64,000 nt of DNA from Bimastos eiseni (taxonomy: Eukaryota; Annelida; Clitellata; Crassiclitellata; Lumbricidae), in contig OY365815.1 of assembly GCA_959347315.1 (NCBI GenBank), positions 20,982,298-21,046,297 on the forward strand, in the 5' to 3' direction. Below the pieces are notes generated by a model, which saw nothing but the letters and a program-made list of their open reading frames with translations, did not search any database and was not told the origin of the DNA. This document shows, one piece after another, positions 1-11,001 of this stretch (its first letter is position 1; the number at the start of each line of letters is the position of its first letter). A program made the position numbers and the translations under genes.

Positions 1-846
1 AATATAATATCAAGGCCCTTGACTAGATTGCTAATGTTATGCCATGTAAGTAATGTTGATATTTTTACACAATTGTGTAAAAACAGGCGTCTGCTCTGCT
101 TCAGGAGATAGGGTATACATAGGCCTATTTAGTCGGCTAGTATAGCTAGAGCAGACCAAAGATTTTAATTGAACTAAACTCTTTGGAGCAGACGCTGTCT
201 TAAGTCTACTCAGCTATCATAGGCCTACCCTTCCAGCCAACATTTGCAAGTGCGTCCCATCTGGGCCCATGTGGGGTCCACGTTAGTTCCAAGTGGGCAG
301 CCCATAAGCCTATACGGGCTTAATATTAATATTATCATTAGATGGAGAAGTAGCATTAGCAGGCCCTATTTGTTTCAGTAGGCGGTTTATCGCTTCTAAA
401 GCCAGTAGGCCATATATATTTATATACAGAGCAATTTAACAAGTAGGCCTACCAAAGTTCAATTTTCGTCGTAAAGCATTTTCTTTGTAAAGCCATCACA
501 CAAATCATCTGACACACAACTTAAGTGTTGATTTGTAATCTATCACTTTATCGTTCTAAATTCCTCACATTACGGAGATAAAGCCTGAGTTTTAGCGCTC
601 GTTAGAAAAGAAGCTGTCTCAATTTAAAAAATCTTCCTAAATTGATATGGTTTGATGGACTCCGCAGCATCGAGCTATTCATTTCTCGGGAGGTTGAAGG
701 CGCTTGCCTGATTTCCAGCATCTCCGTTTTGTTGAAGAACACTAAAAGAGGTTAATAAGTTAGCCGAATGATTGGCCTGTAACCTTATTTTTATGAATCA
801 CAGAGACCACGGTTATGCGTGTGTTAGCCTTAAATACATATTATGT
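1..846. other. Intergenic, no gene seen
   Basis: No open frame of credible length or composition is present. Around 250-320 there is a short GGGCCCA/GTGGG-rich stretch that resembles another at 3894-3965. Three copies of the palindrome TAGGCCTA lie at 120, 220 and 444. Confidence 0.5.
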
Positions 847-1136
847 AGACAGACAGACAGATAGACAGACAGATAGAGACAGAGACAGACAGACAGACAG
901 AGACAGACACTGATAGCGACAGACAGGCAAACAGAAAATGAATCAATGAAAAATATAAACAAACGTGCTTGAAGTCCGTGCTCTAAGTTTAATTAGAGGC
1001 AATTCTAGAGAAAAATAAAGAGAGCGAAATAGACAGATAGATGGATGGATGGATGAATAGATTTAGAAAGAAAGTGATAGAGAAAGATAGAAAGATTAAA
1101 ATACAGAGCCAGAGCTTCAGACAGGCAGACAGACTG
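847..1136. repeat. GACA/GATA/GATG microsatellite patches
   Basis: Clusters of GACA, GATA and GATG tetranucleotides at 847-933 and 1015-1136 are separated by a short unique stretch. No coding signal is present. Confidence 0.8.
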
Positions 1137-1535
1137 CAGAGATTATTCAGTAGGGCCTACGAGTTCGTCTCAACGTTCATATCCATGTATATATCAGTGA
1201 AGACCTATTGACTAGAATCATAATATTTAACATTTTTTTAATCTCAAAAGTCAAAACTCTTAGATGCATAAAATAACCCTATATATGCCTATTGTGTGTG
1301 TGTTCCTCATCAAAATTCTAACACCTAAATCCAAATACGTGCAAAGGAGCATCGTCATGCCTGCCCCTATTGATAAGTAAACGAACAAACATACAAATAC
1401 TGTGCTACCAATGTTTGGTTAAATCAAGATTGATAATAAATACAATACAGCGTGGAATCCTCACCTTCGGGTGAGCTTCATCTCTCTGTGTAGAATTTCT
1501 GTCGGATTCAACTTCGACTGCACTATCTCGAGTCC

Positions 1536-2015
1536 ACGTTCGCTTCTTCCACCGTCAGACCGCCCTCTCCCCTTTTCCCCTCCGCCTCTTCCAACGTCAC
1601 ACCACCCTATCCTCATCTTCTCCACCTCTTCCACCGTCACACCACCCTCTCCATTCCATCTCACCATTCCCCTCTCCACCTCTTTCACCGTCACACCACC
1701 CTCTCCCCGTCCCCTCCACCGTCAAACCACCCTTTCCATTCCACCTCCCATCGGCTCAACACAGAACAACTGATAAATTTAAAATGCTAATAATATTGGA
1801 TTTACGGGTTTTTACACCACTCCAGAGTTCCCACTGCCTTAACAATGGGCTTACGGGTTTTTACACCGCTCCAGAGGCCCAGCAGTTATACGAAACATAC
1901 ACTACAAACAAAATAATAATAAAAATGCAGAGCCCCATCTCTTCTCATTCCACCCCATCTCGCCTCATTTCACCACATCTCGCCTCATTCCATTCCATCT
2001 CACATCAATCAACAA
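1536..2015. repeat. Pyrimidine-rich CACC/CTCC minisatellite region
   Basis: Imperfect repeats built on CACCGTCACACCACCCTCTCC run from about 1536 to 1750, and CCATCTCGCCTCATT-like units from 1950 to 2010. The open frames here are products of this simple composition and have no initiator ATG context. A separate direct duplication of 26 bp lies between them at 1801-1827 and 1851-1876. Confidence 0.6.
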
Positions 2016-5000
2016 GGCACCTGAAGAAACACAGCGAACAAAAGAAGATTATTATTAAAACACGTTATGACAGACATCAAGTAGCCTATCCTTAAGGGGG
2101 CCTATAGACAGAATAAACCACAAGATTCATCTGTTGAAGCGGCCCTGGTGCGTTGGTACCGAACCCACAAACATCACAGGGATCGTTCTGTTCCAAGTAG
2201 ATCAATGGTTGCTGCGCTCATCTGTGTGTGAAGCCATGCAGATGCCGCGCTTCCGTCATCAACTCGAGCCCGCAGCTCATCTCATGTCTCAGATCTTCCT
2301 CTTGCAACACTCGACCGCTGTAAGTTCATGCTTTAGAATTTTATTCTGCACAGCGAACAGTTTCAAAATATCTCAAGCTGCACTTATAAATTAATAGGCT
2401 ACGAGTTAAATAGTCAGACGCGCAACGTCTTTTTGATGTAGCAGACGGAAATGCGCTATATTTAATGGCACATAGGCACCTATAGTGTAATCTCGTGAAG
2501 TGTCGATGATTGACGAGATTCCTTTGGTTACCGTTGGCCTCACCTGGGCGCATAGCACTGCCACTGCAGACTCTATCTAACCCTGAGTTAACACATTTTT
2601 CGTTTATAACTTTAACGAGAAGTAACTGGTCTGGTTCCAATTCGCTTTTTGCAGGCCTACACTCTCGTCAACAGTTAGCCTATAGTTAGAACTTATAATG
2701 TCAGCTGTATGCGGCACTGCAGCTACAACTTTCTCAAAAAACGTTGTCAAAATCCAAATGAACTACTCTGGCAGGATGCATAGACAAAACTGCTACATCT
2801 GACAATCTTTCATCGTGCACTGTAGTCCTAATTAGTTTGTCTTTACTAGTTTGAGGCAACTGAATGTGCCCATAATTCAGGACTAGACTACCGGTAGTTC
2901 AAACTGTTAAATCAGTTGAAATTCCTGCTAAATATGACCCAATAACGGACGATCAGAACCTACATGTATGTAGCTGGCGTCAGTTCTCCCCTAGTTGTCA
3001 ATTCTGTAGATATGTAAAATTTATCTGACTCTTCCCGTTACATTCTGCTACGGCTGAGAGAACCTTCAGTACATTGAAGTTCATCAGTTTTTTGCGATCA
3101 ACAATAACGATCTCCTATATCAGCATTGGCATTAATTTCAATCGAATGCGATCTTGCAGATGACATCGACTTTGAATCAACGATAAATCGTTTACTTTAA
3201 TGAAATCAGGCAGACAGTAGGCCTGTGTACCATAAACTAGCAAGTTTTTTGCTTAGATCAACATAAATACTGTAGGCCCTATTGGCATAAATTTACGTAT
3301 CTAAATTTTTAAGCATCTGCTTACATGTTTTATTCTGTTTGACGTGTTCGCCTGTTCGGCGAATTAATTAGGACTGACTTACTAAATTAATCAATTTGGA
3401 GGCGCCACTGAGACCCTTGAACTATTGTTCGCCCCCCCCCCCCCCACGCAACAAGTCTAAATCCGCCACTGAAACTCAGGGTAACGTAAGACAAGGATAT
3501 TACCAAACGCTTCTAACCTCATCTCTGTCACCTTTTCAGCACGGCAACTCTTGATTTCTGCAGGCGACAGCTTACGATGACAGATGACACTTCCCCAGGT
3601 ATATATACTGCGGCGAGTTTGCTCTTATTTGGTTCTTGCGTTGGAAGACGATTGAACCCAGAATTAATTTCGGCATCAGGCAATGGTTGTCCATGGATAA
3701 CGTCTCGTTTTTCAAAGATCCCTGCATAGGAAGACGATTGAGCATTGTCTTGCTATATTGTGCCATAATATTCACGAATTAATCAATAAACTTCCTTACT
3801 ATAGGCCTACATGATTACAGACGTAATACTATTATACGTTTCATAAATAAACCTAAAACACTGAACTGGCATTCGCATTCCATGATAAACTGTATGGGCC
3901 CGAGATGTGGGCCAATCCATGTAGCCCGGGCCTACGTCGGTACATGCGGGTCTGCTTGTGGGCCACCCACCTGACAATAAAAATTGATGAAATATGTGGT
4001 GTGGGTCAGCAACGTGGATCAGCCGATAACGGGGGCGGCCATATTGATCTGTGTCTGTATCAGATTCAGCTAATTCCTAGAGACAACCTGCGGGCTGCAC
4101 CCGTGCACCAGTCTGCAGGGTCAGTGGAGCGTGGGAACCAGCCTGCGACAGAGATCCCGCTTGCACCATTATGCGAGGTATATGAAGCCTATTGCAGAGA
4201 ACCAGCTATTGAATAGGTATCTGATAGGTACAAATGTAGGTATCTAAGAATTGGTAGGATATGCATGGTTCCTAGCGTTGAGGAGTCGAAAAAGAGATGC
4301 CCTTTTCCTCTCTATTTGAAGCAGGCAAATCGTCTTCCCGTTCAAGCAAAACATTTAATATGCAATTACAATTAAAAAAAATGAGTAAATTATATCAGAT
4401 TAAAATATGTTTAGAATAAAATGCATTAATGAACAATAATTATACAGTGACGCTCCGCGAATAAGTCACCTATAGTCGTATCAGCTTACTCAGATGCATC
4501 GAAAGTAGAAATATAATTTAATTTAAAAAATGAACATGAATATATTGTGATGCCAGGTGCATTATAGAAGTCGCCGGGTCTACTATCACAAAATTTTCAA
4601 CAATTAATTTGATGAAGACAAAAATGTAAAAAATAAAAATAGCTGTGGCGCTATGCCAGTCATCAAGTCTCATTAGCATTTTCAAATTATTAAGTCACTA
4701 AAATTAGCTGAAATATATTTAAGAAGCTTAAATTTATACAAACACAACCTTAAGCCTATGTATAAATTATTAAATACAAATATATATATATATACATATA
4801 TAAAAATTATATTGTCGATCTAAAGAAGTTACCTAGTCTCTTTGGAAAAACGCAAGTCACATAGAGGTGTTTATCTAACAGACCGAGTTAACGATCTGTA
4901 AGTTGCAAATTTCGATAAAAATTCGATGTATTGCAATTAATTGGGTTAACCTCATACCCATCGACGAAGATTGTATCGAAACAGAAGTTGGCGCAGCAGA

Positions 5001-5312
5001 AATCGAAAGAATTTCGATGAATTACTGCAATTTCTGTGAAAGTTGGATAATTCTGAAATGCGTCCATCAACGTGGATGTCCATGACTACAAATGGCAAAT
5101 TCAACGATAGAGATAACGGATGACGTAATCGTTACGTCAGTTTGATTATTCATTGATTCTATAATTCAGGAATATTATAGCGCCCCTTAAAGGAATCCAC
5201 GCAGAAGACCATAATTATTAGTTTGCATCCTACATTAGATGTGTCTCTGTGCGTGTATAGGCCTATAGAGGCTCAATCTGTAGGTTATACACACACATAC
5301 GCTGTAGTAGGC

Positions 5313-5314
<2 letters not shown>
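2016..5314. other. Intergenic, no gene recognised
   Basis: AT-rich DNA with scattered short open frames that show no domain, signal peptide or splice-supported continuation. A poly-C run of 14 lies near 3432-3445. A GTGGGCC-rich repeat remnant lies at 3894-3965, related to that near 250. Copies of TAGGCCTA occur at 3802 and 5258. Confidence 0.45.

Positions 5315-5355
<41 letters not shown>
5315..5355. repeat. (TA)n microsatellite
   Basis: Uninterrupted TA dinucleotides over about 40 bp. Confidence 0.9.
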
Positions 5356-5356
<1 letters not shown>

Positions 5357-7080
5357 CCTGGGTGTAATCCCAAAATGAAAGAGCAGACAGCTTAGCAATT
5401 GCGATGAGTTTTGTTGGAATTCAGAGAAAGTAAGTGAGTAGATTATTCTTTATTAAACTACCATTGCCATACCAGTAAGAGTTACTAAAAGGCGGCGGAC
5501 TGCATGGGTAGAACAGGATGAAACTTTTAAATAGGTGGGTGAAGAACCTGAGAGTGATAAATCTAGGGTTCTTTGGACAAATAACAATTAGTGGTCTACA
5601 GCAATGGAATTCTGGTTGGAGATCGTTGCACAGTAGGTCTAGAGGTGCAGTGTGGGATGTGAATATGGCTGCTAATATGGCAGATGAGTAATGACAGAGG
5701 GACCGAAAGTGATGTTAAGAGTATATGGTTCCCCGTTTCCAAATTCATGGGCAGCCATAGGAGGACACAAAATGCAGAAAAGGAGGACAGAATGAATGTT
5801 TCATTTTGGAGCCATAGGTAGGATCTACTGAATACCCCAAGAAACGAAGCCACATTGAAACACTGCATAAAGTCTGTTGAGGATTTGTATCATAATGCTG
5901 CGGAGTTTTTATTTGCATGCACTCTCCTGCCAACTCTTCACAGCAAACACATACGTGCAGAGATACACGCAGACATAGGCCTATACAAACAGTCAGACAT
6001 ACATGTACACACATACGTACAGTCATGCCCACGTACATATAAAACCATTCATTGCGTCACTAGATTGATCAAGCAGAGAGTGTCCGCGGAAGTGATATAG
6101 GTGAGGCAACATTGGTACATCAATTAATTGGGATAACTGGGCAGGTGTCCTATAGAGCTTCAAAGAGTGTTGCCTTTTTGTTTTTTGTTTTTGTTTGTGT
6201 CATATTCTCTTTTTAGCAGGTTTACAAAATTGGCTATAAATATTGCCTATTTCCTTCTACTGCGCAAAAATGTGTTAAAGTGGAAGTGGCCTGACTTCAG
6301 GTCCATTTATGACGCGTAAGCCTATAGGATCTAGAAAGTGTTGTGACTTTTAACTTTCCACTAATGTATCTAGTAGTCTGGGAGCATAGGCCTACGTATC
6401 TGTCAGCTAGTAGACTATAGTAGTTCGTAGTTGGCCAAATCTGCTAAAAGACCATGGGCGTCCGCAGAGGGGGCGGAACGGGACGCATGTGCGCTCCCTG
6501 GATGCTGCGCATATTTGCAGAGATATTTTATAATTTGGTTATTATGATTATTACAACACAATTTTCAATGTTATGATCGGAAAACTCTTAATGTTTTAGG
6601 CAATAGCGTAAAACTAATAATTTGTAAGCCTTAAGGTGTAGGCCTAACGACCGCTGTACCAGTTGGACCTACATTTACATGCAGATCTTTGTGTTGGCGC
6701 TTTTCTCAAATTTAGCGTATTGAGTCTGTTTATTGGGAGAGATGATTTTGGTTATCTTCTCTTCCAAGGTATAATTATGGTGACGAGCGGTTCTATGATG
6801 ATGTAGGCGTTTAATCTTCGGCGCGTGGTGTTCGTTGGAACCCCGGAATCACGAAGACTTATCGATGTTTTTATAGGCTTAAGCAGAACATATTTAGAGT
6901 AACTGTTTACTATTATATTAAATTGTCTCCTGATTCGCCCGCAGTCAATATGATAAAGACACGATAAAGACAACAGCAGGCACACGTTCAATCGCCTGAA
7001 ATTTGATATAGGCTACTCGGTCCCCATCACTTCAACTTTTGTGGGGACCATCCTTCGCTGTCCCTACTCAGTCTCCGCCC
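5356..7080. other. Intergenic or intronic, no gene recognised
   Basis: Nothing coding can be supported. If the peptide exon at 7697 is real, an upstream signal-peptide exon must lie somewhere to the left. I looked for a short hydrophobic frame with a phase-1 donor here and did not find a convincing one. Confidence 0.4.
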
Positions 7081-7351
7081 ATGTATGTATGCATGTATGC
7101 ATGTATGTATGTATGTATGTATGTATGTATGTATGTATGTATGTATGTATGTATGTATGTATGTATGTATGTATGTATGTATGTATGTATGTATGTATGT
7201 ATGTATGTATGCATGTATGCATGTATGTATGTATGTATGTATGTATGTATGTATGTATGTATGTATGCATGTGTGCATGTATGCATGTATGCATGTATGC
7301 ATGTATGTATGTATGTATGTATTTATGTATGTATGTATGTATATATGTATG

Positions 7352-7385
<34 letters not shown>

Positions 7386-7625
7386 TGTGTGTATGTATGT
7401 ATGTATGTATGTATGTGTGTATGTATGTGTGTATTTATGTATGTATGCATGTACGTATGTACGTATGTATGCATGTATCTATGTATGTATGCATGTATGT
7501 ATGTATGTATGTATGTATGTATGTATGCATGTATGTATGTATGTTTTTATGCATGTATGTATGTATGCATGTATGTATGTATATACGTATGTATGTCTAT
7601 ATGTATGTATGTATGTATACATATG
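7081..7625. repeat. (ATGT)n microsatellite, about 545 bp
   Basis: Nearly pure ATGT repeats with interspersed GCATGT, ATATGT and GTGTATGT variants. Because ATGT contains no stop in several frames on either strand, it creates long artificial open frames (YVCM or HTYI repeats), which are not genes. It ends about 70 bp before a splice acceptor. Confidence 0.95.
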
Positions 7626-7696
7626 TTAGTACAGCACATATATGTTTTTTGATTACCTTCGTAATTGTTTTTTATTCTGATTTTGAATACCATCAG

Positions 7697-7971
7697 GGTT
7701 TTCGTCTGAAATCGACATAACTGGGCAAGATGAACAATCGGAGCAGCAGCAGCAGCAAGATGAGGAGGAGTTGGGGGATGATCTGAGGCATCTGATGATG
7801 ATGCAACGTCAACTAGTTCCGCGAGGGTCGACTGATGATGAGTTGGATGATAGACAACGAAGTGAAACAGCGTGGCTTCATGGATCAGTGAAGCGAGGTC
7901 CTGGCAACTGCATCAACAGTTGTCTGGTGGGAGGGATGTCATTTGTCCGATGCAAGTCCATGTGTCACTGA
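7697..7971 (+). CDS. 3' exon of a possible secreted peptide precursor
   Basis: A polypyrimidine-rich stretch ends in CAG at 7694-7696. Reading from 7697 in the phase needing one base from an upstream exon gives about 91 residues, ending at TGA TGA (7969-7974). The order is: SerGlyPhe start, a polyGln and acidic stretch (QQQQQDEEELGDD), a Met-rich segment, a second acidic segment, then Lys-Arg followed by a 24-residue terminal peptide beginning GPGNCINSC and ending CKSMCH. Its four cysteines follow C-X3-C-X9-C-X3-C. An acidic spacer, a dibasic site and a short cysteine-bonded terminal peptide is the usual form of a neuropeptide or hormone precursor; this is inference. I recognise no named family, and the pattern lacks the adjacent CC of insulin A chains. 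The signal-peptide exon is not identified, so secretion is unproven. An AATAAA follows at 8096. It could also be a chance open frame. Confidence 0.45.
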
Positions 7972-8095
7972 TGACATCTGCGGTACGCGTCACGAAGTTC
8001 CGTATCACTGATTTGCGTTTCACGGCTTAATCAGTCGACATAGATATTTGTTTACTGTGGTGAATGGTCATGAGGTGTATAGCCTAAACCAGCAG

Positions 8096-8101
8096 AATAA
8101 A
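8096..8101 (+). promoter_or_regulatory. AATAAA polyadenylation signal
   Basis: A canonical AATAAA lies about 125 bp after the tandem stop of the peptide exon. The spacing fits a short 3' UTR. Confidence 0.4.
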
Positions 8102-10166
8102 CAGTGAACACAATTTCAACGGCTTTTATTGTTGAGTTCTGAATTAACGATAACGCAATGTAGGCTTATGTGGATATATTTGATCTGAATGCAATATAAA
8201 ACACCTGTAAATTAATTGTGCCCACTGTACACGAATGTTCAAAAGTGTATATGACTTTGGGCAACTAATGACAGCCAGGCAGACTGGGAGAGGTATAGGT
8301 TTTCAACTTATAGCAAAAGACAGTCTCAATTAACCGATAGCAATCACCTTCCTATAAGCCATAGCTGTTTCTTCGGTTAAATGAAGTAGCTCAATTCATT
8401 CATAGTAAATTAACTTTTTAGGTGGGCTCTGTTTGGCTAAATAGCAAATTATAATAAAAACAACAATTTATATGGCACCGTTACTCTTCCATACCGCTAC
8501 AAGTGCGCCTCATAAACAGTATGATATTGATAGGAGGGGAGGCAAAGCACCCCAGTTTTGGTGCTCAGTGCCCCATGTGCCCATCAAATCGGTTCTTTCT
8601 TATGTTTCTCCAATGGCTTTTTAAGATGATTCTTGTTAAGATAATTTGTGTCCCCCATTTTTCAAATTTCTGGGAGGACAAAATTAAAAAAATTGGGGGG
8701 GGGAGGGTGGGCAAAAAATGTTGGCGCTTCGCGAGATATTGTCTACATTATGCCCCCACTTTTCAAAATCTTTTTACACCTCTGCTAGAGGGAGTGGCAC
8801 AACGGTAGAGTGAGGGCGTGGGGGTAAAGAATGAGGGGCAGCGAGTCACATGGGAAGTGCGGAATAGTGTGTTCAAACAACGACGCCTTTCCAACTATGA
8901 CGGGTTTTATTCCGGAGCGACATGGAACGCGTATCAGAAGGTTCCATGGAGATGCCTCCCCGACGTTCGACATGAAACAGTTCCAGGTCACCAATTATTT
9001 TTTTTAAATTTGATTAAAACTAATGACCGAGGTGGAGGATTGGCCGCATTGTCAACACACAGCGGTGGAGGAGCAGCGATCGCATACCAGATGCGCCCCT
9101 ATCGAATGAGCTGGAACTAACGATTCTTTAAATAACCAGCGCCTCTCACTCTTTGCTCCAGTACCACACAGGGTCCACACTTTCCCCACCAGATGAATGA
9201 CAGTATAAGTTGTCATTAATTAGATAATAAATTAATAATTTAGGCAGATTTGCTAATATGTAGTTAAGTTATTAGTCAAAGCTAATAATGAAATCGCAGT
9301 AATTTTGATTAACCCAGTAAGTCTAATTAATTACTTTAATTACAAGTAAATACCTTCGGCCACCTAAATGACCAATTGCCAGTCGAGAGGCGACGATACC
9401 CGGACATTATAGATAATCAGACGATCTTTTCTCACAGTATCATTCACAAGAAAACAAAGCATTTCGCCAATCATCTAACCTATTCTTTGAGTTCTTATTG
9501 ATTTGAACCAAACAGCGAAGACCATTACCTGTAGAATTCAATTTAGCTGCGTAAGCAGTTTGGTTTTTTGAACCGAACCGTACTTGTAGGCTATATTATA
9601 AACCAATTCGATATAATATCTATAGGCATAAACGATGTCTAAATAGTTTTTAAGAGCATTACAATGATCTGTCTGCACCTGCTGCCACGTGACCTTTTTA
9701 AATTGATACAAATAGATGTCAGTGTCACAGTGTGTCAGTCAGTCGGTGTTTGACGGAAACCGTTTCTTGCTGAATCATCCATAATCCTCAGATGGCATGA
9801 AAGGCTCTTTCTTCGTGACATCTTCTCCTGTCAGATCAAGACCCTTTGCCAGAACGGTCGTCACTTAGGCCTAAAGGAACCGCCTGGCTTTGAATCCGAG
9901 ACGTCATATATTTTTTACAGTGCAAGTATAGATTTATATAATAGGTCGCTAGTCTGAATACATAAATGAATCCGATCGCATTGTGAGAGTCGAATAGAAA
10001 ACGCCCAGCTACTGTAGTGCAGAAGAGTTCAGTGCACTTAGTGGTGTACCAGGCACAGAACACAATGTACATTAAATAGAATAAATAGACAGTCGAAGAT
10101 CAATACGGCGTTATGAAAGCAATTCTCCAGGAAATCAGATCAAGAGATCAAGCGTGGCAGAGATAA

Positions 10167-10167
<1 letters not shown>
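8102..10167. other. Intergenic, no gene recognised
   Basis: AT-rich DNA. At 8500-8790 there is G-run and C-run rich sequence (GGGGGGGGG at about 8695, GCCCCCAC at about 8752) that looks like an old repeat but has no termini I can define. TAGGCCTA occurs at 9866. Confidence 0.4.
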
Positions 10168-10265
<98 letters not shown>

Positions 10266-10300
10266 GAGAGAAAGCGAGAGAGAGAGAAAGAGAGACAGAG
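10168..10300. repeat. (GA)n microsatellite
   Basis: Near-pure GA dinucleotides to about 10260, then GA with AAAGC interruptions to about 10300. Confidence 0.9.
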
Positions 10301-10388
10301 AAGGGGAAGGGAGGAAGGGAGGGGAATAGGGTGGAGGAAAGAAGTTGAGGAATAAAACGAAACAATATCTGGAGGTAAGTCAGAAAGA

Positions 10389-10740
10389 ACAGACAGACAG
10401 ACAGACAGACAGACAAAACAGACAGACAGACAGACAGACTGACTGACTGACTGACTGACTGACTGACTGACTGACTGACTGACTGACTGACTGACTGACT
10501 GACTGACTGACTGACTGACTGACTGACTGACTGACTGACTGACTGACTGACTGACTGACTGACTGACTGACTGACTGACTGACTGACTGACTGACTGACT
10601 GACTGACTGACTGACTGACTGACTGACTGACTGACTGACTGACTGACTGACTGACTGACTGACTGACTGACTGACTGACTGACTGACTGACTGACTGACT
10701 GACTGACTGACTGACTGATAGACAGACAGACACACAGACA
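10389..10740. repeat. (ACAG)n then (ACTG)n array, about 350 bp
   Basis: GACA units at 10389-10438 pass directly into about 70 uninterrupted ACTG units (10437-10718) and back to GACA. The minus-strand Ser-Gln-Ser-Val open frames are artefacts of this repeat. Confidence 0.95.
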
Positions 10741-10926
10741 ATGTTTCAGCGACTGTGATGTGATCAGTGTGAAATGCGCCGCCGCGGTTGCGGTTGGTCG
10801 ATTACGGCGACGTAAGGATGACCATTGCACTTGATTGCTAAGTTTATTGGTCCATTGACCTTGACCTATCGAATCCGAGTCCAGCATCTCTTCATCTGAC
10901 CTCGAGCTTTGCAGAAAAGATTCATT

Positions 10927-11001
10927 AAGGCTCTCTGTCTGTCTGTCTGTCTGTCTCACTGTCTCTCTCTCTCTGTCTATGTCTGTCTGTCTCTCTCTCT
11001 C
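10927..11001. repeat. (CTGT)n/(CT)n microsatellite
   Basis: CTGT and CT repeats are the inverse complement of the GACA/GA tracts at 10168-10740, with about 186 bp of unique sequence between the two. Confidence 0.85.

Noticed and set aside
7039..7720. Long overlapping open frames of YVCM/HTYI repeats on both strands
   Set aside because: Direct products of the (ATGT)n microsatellite with no non-repeat coding content.
8785..8900. tRNA-derived SINE suggested by GTGGCACAACGGTAGAG and GTGTTCAAAC
   Set aside because: The A-box-like and B-box-like words are about 75 bp apart and the B box is poor; no tRNA fold.
10135..10959. 274-residue Ser-Gln-Ser-Val/Ser-Leu frame on the minus strand
   Set aside because: Encoded by the (ACTG)n, GACA and GA arrays; no independent protein sequence.
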